Positions 17,018 through 24,789 are shown, numbered from the stretch's first letter. The stretch is 35,612 nt of DNA from Flavobacteriaceae bacterium (GCA_024643385.1 JAHEMZ010000022.1:1-35612), one strand, 5' to 3'. Numbers and translations are program-made. Notes: generated by a model not told the origin, from the sequence alone.

Positions 17018-17767
17018 TTAGGCTTGGCTACCGTTAAATTGCATGGATTTTTGCAGTTTATAAAAGGCTCGCTTGGCGGCTCTTTCTTCTGCCTTTTTCT
17101 TGGAAGTTCCTCTGGCCTTAGCAACGATATCTTTTTCCAGTTGCAATTTAACAGCAAAGTGTTTCAACGGATCTTTCCCGTTATCCTCGTACACATTAAA
17201 TTTAAAGCTCTTTTTATTCTTCTGACACCATTCAATAAATAAGCTCTTATAACTTATTACTTTTCCCTCTAACTTCTGAATATCAACATAAGGTTTGATC
17301 ACTCGGCGATGAATAAACTTTTCAACCGATTTAAATCCTTTATCCAAATAAATGGCTCCTATAAGTGACTCAAACACGTTTCCGTGTATGTTCTCACCAA
17401 ACTGTGCTGTGGGAACGGAAGTTTTGACCATCTGAATTAATTTCATATCCCTTCCCAGCTCATTTAAATGTTCCCTGCTTACTACTTTGGAGCGCATTTT
17501 TGTAAGATAGCCTTCATTGCCATTGGGTACTTTCTTGAACAAGTGAGCGGCGATCACAGATCCCAACATCGCATCCCCTAAAAATTCCATCCGTTCATAG
17601 TTCTGTGGTTTTCCTTCGCCATTGATGGTGTTCATAGAACGATGGGTAAATGCTTCCAGGTAAATATTGATATTGGTTGGTTTAAAACCGAGTATGTTTT
17701 TAAGTGCATAATAGAATTCCTCATCCTTTTCAGCGCGAGAGGAAAATATGTTCTTAAGGGAAGCCAT
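17018..17767 (-). CDS. rnc: Ribonuclease III
   Basis: Double-strand-specific endoribonuclease that processes rRNA and other structured RNA. The catalytic signature is present as YERMEFLGDAMLGSV, and the second acidic cluster as FESLIGAIYLDKGF. A double-stranded RNA-binding domain occupies the C-terminus (about 170-242), with the typical GTSKKKAEERAAKRAFYKL. At 249 residues it is slightly longer than E. coli RNase III, mainly at the N-terminus. It starts 6 bases after fabF. Confidence 0.97.
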   Translation of the reverse strand: MASLKNIFSSRAEKDEEFYYALKNILGFKPTNINIYLEAFTHRSMNTINGEGKPQNYERMEFLGDAMLGSVIAAHLFKKVPNGNEGYLTKMRSKVVSREHLNELGRDMKLIQMVKTSVPTAQFGENIHGNVFESLIGAIYLDKGFKSVEKFIHRRVIKPYVDIQKLEGKVISYKSLFIEWCQKNKKSFKFNVYEDNGKDPLKHFAVKLQLEKDIVAKARGTSKKKAEERAAKRAFYKLQKSMQFNGSQA

Positions 17768-17773
17768 AAAGTA

Positions 17774-19027
17774 TTAGTCGGAGAACTTCTTGAAAATTAT
17801 GCAGGCATTGTGCCCACCAAAGCCAAAGGTATTGCTCATGGCAACATCAATATTTCTTTTCTGCGCCTTATTGAGAGTAAGGTTCAGTGTAGGATCAATA
17901 TTCTCATCCACAGTCGTATGATTAATGGTAGGAGGAACCAAACCATGTTGCATCGCCAGAATAGAAGCGATTGCTTCTATCGCTCCGGCAGCGCCTAAAA
18001 GGTGGCCGGTCATGGATTTTGTGGAATTGATATTAATATCAGCGGCATGTTCCCCAAATACTTTTGTGATCGCTTTTAATTCGGCCACATCTCCCAAAGG
18101 AGTTGAAGTTCCGTGGGTATTGATGGCGTCTATCTCTTCAGGTTTCATTCCGGCATCCTTAAGACAGTTCAGCATCACACGTTCCACTCCTATCCCATCA
18201 GGATGCGGAGCCGTCATATGATAAGCATCACTGGACATTCCTCCACCGGCAACTTCCGCATAGATTTTTGCCCCTCTCTTTTTAGCATGCTCATATTCTT
18301 CCAAAATAAGTGCTCCTCCCCCTTCTCCAAGTACGAACCCGTCACGGGTAGCGTCAAAAGGTCGGGAAGCAGTCTCAGGACTTTCATTACGGGTTGAGAG
18401 TGCGTGCATCGCGTTGAACCCGCCCATTCCAGCTTGTGTTACTGCTGCTTCGCTTCCTCCCGTGACGATGATATCACAGAGACCCAATCGAATATAATTG
18501 AAAGCGTCAATGATGGCATTCGCGGAAGATGCACAAGCAGAAACTGTGGTGTAATTAGGCCCCATAAAACCATGCTTGATCGAGATATTCCCCGGGGCAA
18601 TATCAGCGATCATCTTGGGAATAAAAAAGGGGTTGAAACGCGGAGTTCCATCCCCTTGTGCAAAATTTATGACTTCGTCTTGAAAAGTCTCCAATCCACC
18701 TATACCGGCTCCCCAAATAACACCTACGCGAAACTTATCCACTTCTTCGAGGTTTATTTTTGCATCGGCTATGGCTTCATCAGATGAGACCAAAGCATAT
18801 TGCGCGAACCGATCCAGCTTTCGGGTTTCCTTTCTATCGAAGTGATCTAAAGGATCATAATTTTTTAATTCACACGCGAATTTTGTTTTGAACTTTTCAG
18901 TATCAAAATAAGTAATAGGTGCGCAGCCACTTTTCCCATCTTTAAGACCATCCCAATAATCTGAGATGTTATTGCCAATAGGGGTGAGTGCACCAAGACC
19001 TGTTACAACAACTCGCTTTAATTCCAT
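17774..19027 (-). CDS. fabF: Beta-ketoacyl-ACP synthase II
   Basis: Condensing enzyme of fatty acid elongation, using malonyl-ACP. It is 417 residues, full length. The catalytic triad is visible: Cys165 in TVSACASSANA, His in NTHGTSTPLGD, and the second His in KSMTGHLLGAAGAIEA. The C-terminal NTFGFGGHNACIIF is diagnostic of the KAS family. It follows acpP by 13 bases and precedes rnc by 6, the usual arrangement. Confidence 0.98.
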   Translation of the reverse strand: MELKRVVVTGLGALTPIGNNISDYWDGLKDGKSGCAPITYFDTEKFKTKFACELKNYDPLDHFDRKETRKLDRFAQYALVSSDEAIADAKINLEEVDKFRVGVIWGAGIGGLETFQDEVINFAQGDGTPRFNPFFIPKMIADIAPGNISIKHGFMGPNYTTVSACASSANAIIDAFNYIRLGLCDIIVTGGSEAAVTQAGMGGFNAMHALSTRNESPETASRPFDATRDGFVLGEGGGALILEEYEHAKKRGAKIYAEVAGGGMSSDAYHMTAPHPDGIGVERVMLNCLKDAGMKPEEIDAINTHGTSTPLGDVAELKAITKVFGEHAADININSTKSMTGHLLGAAGAIEAIASILAMQHGLVPPTINHTTVDENIDPTLNLTLNKAQKRNIDVAMSNTFGFGGHNACIIFKKFSD

Positions 19028-19040
19028 TTAGGGAGTCGTT

Positions 19041-19274
19041 TTATTTAGCTCCTTCGATGTAGGAAATTGCTTGACCGACGGTAGCAATATTTTCAGCTTG
19101 ATCGTCCGGAATCTGAATATCAAATTCTTTTTCAAATTCCATAATAAGCTCTACCGTATCCAATGAATCGGCTCCTAAGTCGTTGGTGAAGCTAGCTTCG
19201 ATTACAACTTCGTTTTCGTCAACACCTAATTTGTCTACGATAATAGCTTTTACTCTTGATGCAATGTCTGACAT
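19041..19274 (-). CDS. acpP: Acyl carrier protein
   Basis: A 77-residue acidic carrier protein that holds growing acyl chains on a phosphopantetheine arm. The attachment serine is S37 in [20 protein letters not shown]. It is the first gene of the acpP-fabF-rnc-pyk cluster, and its substrate enzyme FabF is encoded next. Confidence 0.98.
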   Translation of the reverse strand: MSDIASRVKAIIVDKLGVDENEVVIEASFTNDLGADSLDTVELIMEFEKEFDIQIPDDQAENIATVGQAISYIEGAK

Positions 19275-19306
19275 AATTCTTAATTTTTAGATTTAATTAC
19301 AAGTGG

Positions 19307-19314
19307 CAAAAATA
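19307..19314 (-). promoter_or_regulatory. Candidate -7 box upstream of acpP
   Basis: TATTTTTG on the minus strand fits TAnnTTTG and lies about 32 bases before the acpP ATG. Only a degenerate -33 (GTG) is found about 18 bases farther upstream. Confidence 0.5.
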
Positions 19315-19496
19315 AAATATTTTAATTTAAAACACCACTTTGCCTTTAAAATGTGAAATGTCTATGGTAAATAATTTAATTTCTCACCCATTTACATGTC
19401 TATGAGCGCTGATGATTTCAAAATTTATTCCATTCAGAAACTCGAAAAGTGCTACCCAATTTAAACAAAATTACGTGAAGATAACCCCTATTCACT

Positions 19497-19504
19497 TACT
19501 TTTG
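19497..19504 (+). promoter_or_regulatory. Candidate -7 box upstream of purN
   Basis: TACTTTTG fits TAnnTTTG about 41 bases before the purN ATG. The -33 position holds only a degenerate match. The rest of the 271-base acpP-purN gap shows nothing else I can name. Confidence 0.45.
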
Positions 19505-19545
19505 TTTTTAAATTTTTTATACATCTTTAAACTTCTGCCCTTTTC

Positions 19546-20124
19546 ATGAAAAAGCGCATCGTTATTTTTGCTTCCGGGAGCGGCACCAATGCTCAAAATA
19601 TCATCGAATATTTTCATCGAGGAGATTTTGCCGAAGTGGTCCACGTTTATAGTAATAAGAAAAACGCCTTTGTCCTGGAACGTGCCGACTTGTTAAAGGT
19701 GAAGGCTTCTTCATTTACAAGAGATGAGTTGTTCGCAGCGCATGGAGTCATTGATCAACTCAGACAAGATCAACCTGATCTAATCGTTCTCGCCGGATTT
19801 TTATGGAAGTTCCCTGAATTCATTTTAAATGAATTCCCTCATAAAGTAATTAATATTCATCCTGCACTTTTGCCTAAATATGGAGGGAAAGGGATGTATG
19901 GACAGTTCGTTCATGAAGCGGTGGTTGCAAATAGGGAAGATGAAACAGGTATCACCATACATTATGTCAACGAAGCTTACGATGAAGGCGCCATTATCTT
20001 TCAATCGGTTATTCCTCTCTATAGCACGGATACAGCAGAGTCTGTTGCGGCAAAGATTCATCAATTGGAATACGAACATTTCCCAAAAGTGATCGAACAA
20101 GTGTTACGATCCGAAAAAATATAA
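19546..20124 (+). CDS. purN: Phosphoribosylglycinamide formyltransferase
   Basis: Third step of purine synthesis: transfers a formyl group from 10-formyltetrahydrofolate to GAR. It is 192 residues. The N-terminal IFASGSGTNAQNIIEYF is the phosphate-binding loop, LAGFLWKFP the folate-pocket strand, and INIHPALLPKYGGKGMYG the catalytic His region, with DETGITIHYVNEAYDEG completing the active site. It stands next to a PurF-like gene two genes downstream. Confidence 0.97.
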   Translation: MKKRIVIFASGSGTNAQNIIEYFHRGDFAEVVHVYSNKKNAFVLERADLLKVKASSFTRDELFAAHGVIDQLRQDQPDLIVLAGFLWKFPEFILNEFPHKVINIHPALLPKYGGKGMYGQFVHEAVVANREDETGITIHYVNEAYDEGAIIFQSVIPLYSTDTAESVAAKIHQLEYEHFPKVIEQVLRSEKI

Positions 20125-20126
20125 AC

Positions 20127-20765
20127 TTGGCCAAAAAACAAAAATACTATGTCGTGTGGTTCGGAAATCCGGCCGGTATCTTTGGAAGTTGGGAAGAATG
20201 CCAACTTTCTATAAAAGGTGTGAAAGGGGCGCAATATAAGTCCTTTGAAACTTTTGCAGAAGCAAAAACAGCCTATAACAAAGAGTATGAAGATTACAAA
20301 GGACAAGGGGGAAAGAAGAAGAAAAATCTAACTTCAGAAGAGCTACAAAAAATTGGAGCGCCTAACCTCTATTCTATTTCTGTAGATGCTGCTTCCAGCG
20401 GCAATCCGGGCAAGATGGAATACCAAGGAGTAGATACACAAACAAAAAAGCGACTATTTCATCAAGGTCCTTTTCAACAAGGCACCAATAATGTGGGGGA
20501 ATTTTTAGCCCTGGTACATGGATTAGCCTTATTAAAACAAAAGAACAGCGATCGGCTGCTTTATACAGATTCTCGAATTGCCATGGGCTGGATCAAACGA
20601 AAAAAATGCAATACCAAACTAAAACAAACTGCCAAGAACAAACCACTTTTCGATTTGATCGAACGTGCAGAAACTTGGCTCAAGAACAACAGGTACAGTA
20701 CTAAAATCGTGAAGTGGGAGACCAAAGCCTGGGGGGAGATCCCGGCCGATTTTGGAAGAAAATAA
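20127..20765 (+). CDS. Ribonuclease H with N-terminal viroplasmin (hybrid-binding) domain
   Basis: Cleaves the RNA strand of RNA-DNA hybrids. The N-terminal hybrid-binding domain (about residues 6-50) shows YYVVWFGNPAGIFGSWEEC and FETFAEAKTAY, as in eukaryotic RNase H1. The catalytic domain follows with SVDAASSGNPG, NNVGEFLALVHGL and LLYTDSRIAMGWI supplying the acidic residues, and IPADFGRK at the C-terminus. The chosen start is TTG at 20127-20129, two bases after the purN stop; no ATG is available nearby that would keep the hybrid-binding domain. The two genes are likely cotranscribed. Confidence 0.92.
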   Translation: MAKKQKYYVVWFGNPAGIFGSWEECQLSIKGVKGAQYKSFETFAEAKTAYNKEYEDYKGQGGKKKKNLTSEELQKIGAPNLYSISVDAASSGNPGKMEYQGVDTQTKKRLFHQGPFQQGTNNVGEFLALVHGLALLKQKNSDRLLYTDSRIAMGWIKRKKCNTKLKQTAKNKPLFDLIERAETWLKNNRYSTKIVKWETKAWGEIPADFGRK

Positions 20766-20803
20766 GGATTTTGAGCGAATTAGTATATCTCTACACAAAA
20801 CCT

Positions 20804-20811
20804 TATCTTTG
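20804..20811 (+). promoter_or_regulatory. Candidate -7 box upstream of the PfkB-family gene
   Basis: TATCTTTG matches TAnnTTTG and ends 23 bases before the ATG. A TTTTG lies upstream but at 30 bases, too far for the usual -33 spacing. Confidence 0.45.
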
Positions 20812-20834
20812 CGAGCTCAAATTAAGTCGCCTTT

Positions 20835-21758
20835 ATGAGCAAACTTGTGATCGTCGGAACCGTTGCCTTTGATGCTATCGAGACCCCTTTCGGACGTACT
20901 GATAAAATTTTAGGAGGTGCAGCAACCTACATCAGTTTAGCTGCTTCTCCTTTTGAAGTGGACAGTGCCATTATTTCGGTAGTAGGCGGAGATTTTCCTT
21001 CCGAATATCTGCAAATGTTAAAAACTAAAGGGTCTGATATTTCCGGCCTGGAAGTGGTGAAGAATGGGAAGACCTTTTTTTGGAGCGGGAAATACCACTA
21101 CGATATGAATTCCAGAGATACGCTGGTCACCGAATTAAATGTCTTGGCCGATTTTAAGCCGGTAGTGCCCGAATCCTATAAGGATGCTGAAGTAGTGATG
21201 TTAGGAAATCTGCATCCCGGCGTCCAATTGAGTGTGATCGAGCAAATGACTTCTCCCAAACTTGTGATGTTGGATACCATGAATTTTTGGATGGATAATG
21301 CCTGGGATGAACTTATGGTCGTTATTCGCAAAGTGAATGTGCTTGTGATCAATGATGAAGAAGCGCGTCAACTTACGGGAGAATATTCCTTAGTGATGGC
21401 TGCCTTGAAGATTATGGAAATGGGGCCAAAATTTGTGGTGATTAAAAAAGGAGAGCACGGAGCCCTATTATTTGACGAAAACGACGTTTTCTTCGCCCCC
21501 GCTATGCCGCTGAAAGCCGTATTTGATCCCACCGGAGCAGGAGATACCTTTGCGGGAGGCTTTACAGGATACTTAGCTAAAACCGGAGATTATTCCTTTG
21601 CAAATATGAAAAATGCCATTATAAATGGTTCCGCCATGGCCTCATTCTGTGTAGAAAAATTTGGAACAGAAGGTTTGGTCGATCTGGAGCGGAGCGATCT
21701 GAATAAACGATTAATCCAATTTAAAAATCTAACTCAATTTGATATTGAATTAGCATAA
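20835..21758 (+). CDS. PfkB family sugar/nucleoside kinase
   Basis: A 307-residue ribokinase-like kinase. The N-terminal LVIVGTVAFDAIETPFG and KILGGAATYISLAAS are the substrate-binding part, and DPTGAGDTFAGGFTGYLA near the C-terminus contains the anion hole and the catalytic base D237. The phosphate acceptor cannot be read from sequence; the family covers ribose, adenosine, fructose and others. It is followed by a terminator and then by a PurF-like gene in the same direction. Pairing with a phosphoribosyl-type enzyme suggests a ribose or nucleoside substrate, but this is inference. Confidence 0.9.
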   Translation: MSKLVIVGTVAFDAIETPFGRTDKILGGAATYISLAASPFEVDSAIISVVGGDFPSEYLQMLKTKGSDISGLEVVKNGKTFFWSGKYHYDMNSRDTLVTELNVLADFKPVVPESYKDAEVVMLGNLHPGVQLSVIEQMTSPKLVMLDTMNFWMDNAWDELMVVIRKVNVLVINDEEARQLTGEYSLVMAALKIMEMGPKFVVIKKGEHGALLFDENDVFFAPAMPLKAVFDPTGAGDTFAGGFTGYLAKTGDYSFANMKNAIINGSAMASFCVEKFGTEGLVDLERSDLNKRLIQFKNLTQFDIELA

Positions 21759-21762
21759 TAAC

Positions 21763-21789
21763 ACGCCCTGACTCATCGGGGCGTTTTTT
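21763..21789 (+). terminator. Intrinsic terminator between the PfkB-family and PurF-like genes
   Basis: ACGCCC and GGGCGT form a 6-bp stem with a 10-base loop, ending in six T. The PurF-like gene starts 21 bases later, so its transcription depends on read-through or on an unseen promoter. Confidence 0.8.
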
Positions 21790-21810
21790 ATAGAACTTAC
21801 TTTTGAAGCT

Positions 21811-23715
21811 ATGAGCGACGAATTAAAACACGAATGTGGTATTGCCCTGATCAGGTTACTAAAACCGTTGGATTTCTATAAAAAGAAATACGGCACGGCC
21901 TTTTATGGAGTGAATAAAATGTATCTTCTTATGGAGAAGCAGCACAACCGTGGGCAAGACGGAGCCGGATTTGCCGGAATTAAATTAGACATGTCTCCCG
22001 GGGAACGATACATCAGCAGAATCCGTTCTAATGCATCGCAACCTATTCAGGATATCTTTGCCCAGATCAACGCGCGCATCAATCAGGAGTTTATGAGCAA
22101 TCCTGACCTAAAGGAAGACATCGAACTTCAGAAGAAAAAAATTCCCTACTTAAGCGAGCTATACCTGGGGCATGTACGTTACGGAACGTTTGGAGGTAAT
22201 AGCATTGAAACGGTCCACCCTTTCCTTAGACAAAATAATTGGATGCACCGCAATCTGATCATTGCGGGAAATTTTAATATGACCAACACCAACGAACTAT
22301 TCCATAATTTGATCAAACTTGGGATGCACCCCAAAGAAAAAGCCGATACGATCACCGTAATGGAAAAGATCGGGCATTTCTTAGACGATGCTGTCCGAAA
22401 ACTATACAAAAAGGCAAAAGCTGCCGGTTTGAATAAGCAAGAAGCTTCCCCTTATATTGTTGCCAATCTGAATATTTCAAAAATATTAAAAAAAGCGGCA
22501 AAGGATTGGGATGGCGGATATGCAATGGCCGGATTGTTAGGACATGGCGATGCTTTTGTATTGAGAGATCCTGCAGGGATACGACCTGTTTATTTTTATA
22601 AGGATGATGAAGTGGTAGTCGTTGCTTCGGAACGACCTGTCATTCAGACGGTTTTTAATGTCCCCTTTGATTCTGTTCACGAATTAGATCCGGGACATGC
22701 CTTGATCATAAAAAAAGAAGGGCAAATCGATGTGACGCAAATTCATGAGCCCTTGGAACGCAAATCTTGTTCCTTTGAACGCATCTATTTCTCACGTGGC
22801 AGTGATGCTGAAATATACCAGGAACGGAAGAAATTAGGACAATTGGTGATGCCAAAAGTATTGGAAGCCATTAAATATGATACGGAAAATACCGTTTTCT
22901 CTTTCATCCCCAATACCGCTGAAACTTCATTTTATGGTATGATGGAAGCGGCACAAGACGAATTGAATGAACAAAAGAATGCTGCAATCCTTAAGGAAAA
23001 GGATCATTTAACATCTGCCCGTCTCGAGGAGATTCAATCACAGAAGATAAGAACCGAAAAACTGGCTATTAAGGATGTAAAGCTTCGAACTTTTATTACG
23101 GAAGACAGCAGCCGAGACGATCTGGTTGCGCACGTATACGATGTTACCTATGGTGTGGTAAGGCCTAATGATAATTTAGTAGTGATCGACGACAGTATTG
23201 TTCGGGGAACCACACTAAAGAAAAGTATCCTAAAAATGCTGGATCGCTTGAATCCGAAACAAATCATCGTCGTTTCATCGGCTCCTCAAATTAGATATCC
23301 GGATTGTTATGGTATCGATATGGCTCGATTGGAACACCTAGTTGCTTTTAACGCTGCCCTGGAACTACACAAAGAACGGGGCACATATGGTATAATTGAA
23401 GAAATATATCATAAATGTAAAGCCGCTATTGACCCGAATAATACCGACACTAACGTGATCAATCATGTGAAGGAATTCTATGCCCCATTCAGCGATGAAG
23501 AAATTTCAGCTAAAATAGCTGAAATAATCGCAGATGACACAATTGGCGCAAAGGTTAAAGTCATCTTTCAGTCCGTGGATGATCTACACATTGCCTGCCC
23601 TAAGAATTTAGGTGATTGGTACTTTACGGGAGACTATCCTACAGAGGGAGGAAAAAAAGTGGTAAACCGAACCTTTGTTCATTTTTATGAAGGTAATCCT
23701 GAAAGAGCCTATTAA
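21811..23715 (+). CDS. PurF-like amidophosphoribosyltransferase family protein, long form
   Basis: A 634-residue protein with both PurF domains, against about 470-510 residues for standard PurF. The N-terminal glutamine amidotransferase domain has a candidate nucleophile Cys9 (HECGIALI) after an eight-residue leader, QHNRGQDGAGFAG, GHVRYGTFGGNS and IAGNFNMTN. The phosphoribosyltransferase part has the intact PRPP loop VVIDDSIVRGTT (D460-D461). The usual PVPDSG loop is replaced by SFIPNTAETSFYG, and a charged insert of about 60 residues follows. The last 80 or so residues are extra. Standard PurF makes phosphoribosylamine from PRPP and glutamine; this one may be a paralogue with a changed acceptor. 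PurF automatic annotations should be treated with care. Confidence 0.85.
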   Translation: MSDELKHECGIALIRLLKPLDFYKKKYGTAFYGVNKMYLLMEKQHNRGQDGAGFAGIKLDMSPGERYISRIRSNASQPIQDIFAQINARINQEFMSNPDLKEDIELQKKKIPYLSELYLGHVRYGTFGGNSIETVHPFLRQNNWMHRNLIIAGNFNMTNTNELFHNLIKLGMHPKEKADTITVMEKIGHFLDDAVRKLYKKAKAAGLNKQEASPYIVANLNISKILKKAAKDWDGGYAMAGLLGHGDAFVLRDPAGIRPVYFYKDDEVVVVASERPVIQTVFNVPFDSVHELDPGHALIIKKEGQIDVTQIHEPLERKSCSFERIYFSRGSDAEIYQERKKLGQLVMPKVLEAIKYDTENTVFSFIPNTAETSFYGMMEAAQDELNEQKNAAILKEKDHLTSARLEEIQSQKIRTEKLAIKDVKLRTFITEDSSRDDLVAHVYDVTYGVVRPNDNLVVIDDSIVRGTTLKKSILKMLDRLNPKQIIVVSSAPQIRYPDCYGIDMARLEHLVAFNAALELHKERGTYGIIEEIYHKCKAAIDPNNTDTNVINHVKEFYAPFSDEEISAKIAEIIADDTIGAKVKVIFQSVDDLHIACPKNLGDWYFTGDYPTEGGKKVVNRTFVHFYEGNPERAY

Positions 23716-23819
23716 TCAGATCCTTCTGAAAAAAACAGAAAATATTGCACTTCATCGAATATAGGAAACACTTTATCCAAAAGTAGGAAAAATCTGAATT
23801 AGTTATTCCTTTTTTGTTT

Positions 23820-23827
23820 TATATTTG
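23820..23827 (+). promoter_or_regulatory. -7 box of the first small-RNA unit
   Basis: TATATTTG matches TAnnTTTG exactly. The -33 position has only a degenerate ATT, unlike the second copy. Confidence 0.5.
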
Positions 23828-23831
23828 ACCC

Positions 23832-23905
23832 ATACCATAGCATAAGTAGGTTAAGTTCATGGTAAGATTTGGGGCAAAAAAGGTAAACGCAAGTTTACCT
23901 TTTTT
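23832..23905 (+). ncRNA. Candidate small RNA, copy 1
   Basis: No protein frame explains this stretch. Starting just after a TATATTTG box, a putative 74-nt transcript folds into a 6-bp TACCAT/ATGGTA hairpin with a 20-base loop containing GTAGGTTAAGTTC, then TTTGGGGC, then a 7-bp GGTAAAC/GTTTACC stem with a GCAA loop, flanked by runs of A and T that extend the stem and end as a terminator. A nearly identical copy lies 653 bases downstream. Start and end are estimated from the box and the T run. No Rfam family is recognised by eye. Confidence 0.55.
23882..23905 (+). terminator. Terminator of small-RNA copy 1
   Basis: Stem GGTAAAC/GTTTACC, loop GCAA, then six T; six A precede the stem and can pair with the T run, so it could work in both directions. 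Confidence 0.8.
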
Positions 23906-23923
23906 ATTTGCACCAACTTTGGG

Positions 23924-24273
23924 GTGGCGAGCCTCAATAGGCGAGCCGTATCACCTCCTCCTCAAAACGCAAGTTTACCTTTTTTAATATTGCATGCCGC
24001 TGCCGCGGGTATCTCCATCAAATGTCCTCAGGACATTCGATTTTGCTTCGCAAAATTTTATTTCGATAAGTTGGAGAGCCTCAATAGGCGAGCCGTATCA
24101 CCTCCTCCTCAAAACGCAAGTTTACCTTTTTTAATATTGCTTGCCGCTGCCACGGGTATCTCCATCAAATGTCCTCAGGACATTCGATTTTGCTTCGCAA
24201 AATTTTATTTCGATAAGGTGGCGAGCCTCAAAAGGCGAGCCGTATCACTTCCTTCTCAAAACGTAAGTTTTTT
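23924..24273 (+). repeat. 147-bp tandem repeat array, cluster 1
   Basis: Two complete units (23924-24070, 24071-24217) and a partial third unit, with an exact 147-bp period. Each unit contains, in order: a GCCT-NNNN-AGGC hairpin inside a GGCGAGCC-type direct repeat; a pyrimidine run CCTCCTCCTC (partly changed in the third unit); an orphan GCAAGTTTACCTTTTTT arm that matches the 3' half of the small-RNA terminator (decayed in the third unit); a palindrome AATGTCCT-C-AGGACATT; and the hairpin ATTTTGC-TTC-GCAAAAT. The period is a multiple of three, so one frame stays open across the array, but the frame is broken in cluster 2, and I judge it non-coding. Confidence 0.9.
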
Positions 24274-24450
24274 TTAGCCAACCTGAGAGGTGCATTTGTT
24301 GGCCTCATATCTTTATCTTTTTTAGTGATATTCAACCCTAATGCCATCGGCGTGGCGTGAATTAAAAAGATTGAACACCCCATTAAATTTAAGTGATTTA
24401 CCTCATTTTTTGCTTTTCAACGAAAAAAGAGGCAGCTTGTCTAAAAGTAG
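24274..24450 (+). other. Spacer without recognised features
   Basis: About 180 bases between the two repeat clusters. I see no open frame with coding character, no promoter and no terminator here. Confidence 0.6.
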
Positions 24451-24480
24451 TTGTAAGAAATGTTTTATCGTATATATTTG
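24451..24480 (+). promoter_or_regulatory. Promoter of the second small-RNA unit
   Basis: TTG at 24451-24453, a 19-base spacer and TATATTTG at 24473-24480 match the Bacteroidota promoter form TTG-N19-TAnnTTTG exactly. No gene follows, only the small-RNA unit. Confidence 0.75.
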
Positions 24481-24484
24481 AATC

Positions 24485-24558
24485 ATACCATAGCATAAGT
24501 AGGTTAAGTTCATGGTAGATTTGGGGCAAAAAAAGGTAAACTTCGTTTACCTTTTTTT
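24485..24558 (+). ncRNA. Candidate small RNA, copy 2
   Basis: Second copy of the 74-nt unit, with the same 6-bp TACCAT/ATGGTA hairpin and identical 20-base loop, one A missing after it and one A gained before the terminator. The terminator stem is identical but its GCAA loop is replaced by TTC. Conserved stems with a changed loop suggest that the structure is used. This copy has the better promoter of the two. Ends are estimated. Confidence 0.6.
24535..24558 (+). terminator. Terminator of small-RNA copy 2
   Basis: Stem GGTAAAC/GTTTACC with a TTC loop followed by seven T; seven A precede the stem. Confidence 0.8.
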
Positions 24559-24574
24559 ATTACCCAAATTCGGG

Positions 24575-24789
24575 GTGGTGAGCCTGTAAAGGCGAGCCGT
24601 TTCCCCTCCTCCTCGAAACGCACGTTTACCTTTTTTAATATTGCTAGCCGCTGCCACGGGTATCTCCATCAAATGTCCTCAGGACATTCGATTTTGCTTC
24701 GCAAAATTTTATTTCGATAAAGTGGTGAGCCTTCTCAGGCGAGCCGTTTTCACTCCTCCTCGAAACGTAAGTTTACCTTTTTTTTAATA
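24575..24789 (+). repeat. 147-bp tandem repeat array, cluster 2
   Basis: One complete unit (24575-24721) and a partial second unit, again with a 147-bp period. The order of sub-elements is the same as in cluster 1. The hairpin loops differ (GTAA and TCTC) while the GCCT/AGGC stems are kept. The first loop brings a stop codon into the frame that is open in cluster 1. Confidence 0.88.

Noticed and set aside
23924-24277. An open frame of 117 codons with an internal protein repeat across the 147-bp array
   Set aside because: It stays open because 147 is a multiple of three and starts at a GTG without a ribosome site. In cluster 2 the same frame is closed at once by TAA in the hairpin loop, so there is no sign of selection for protein.
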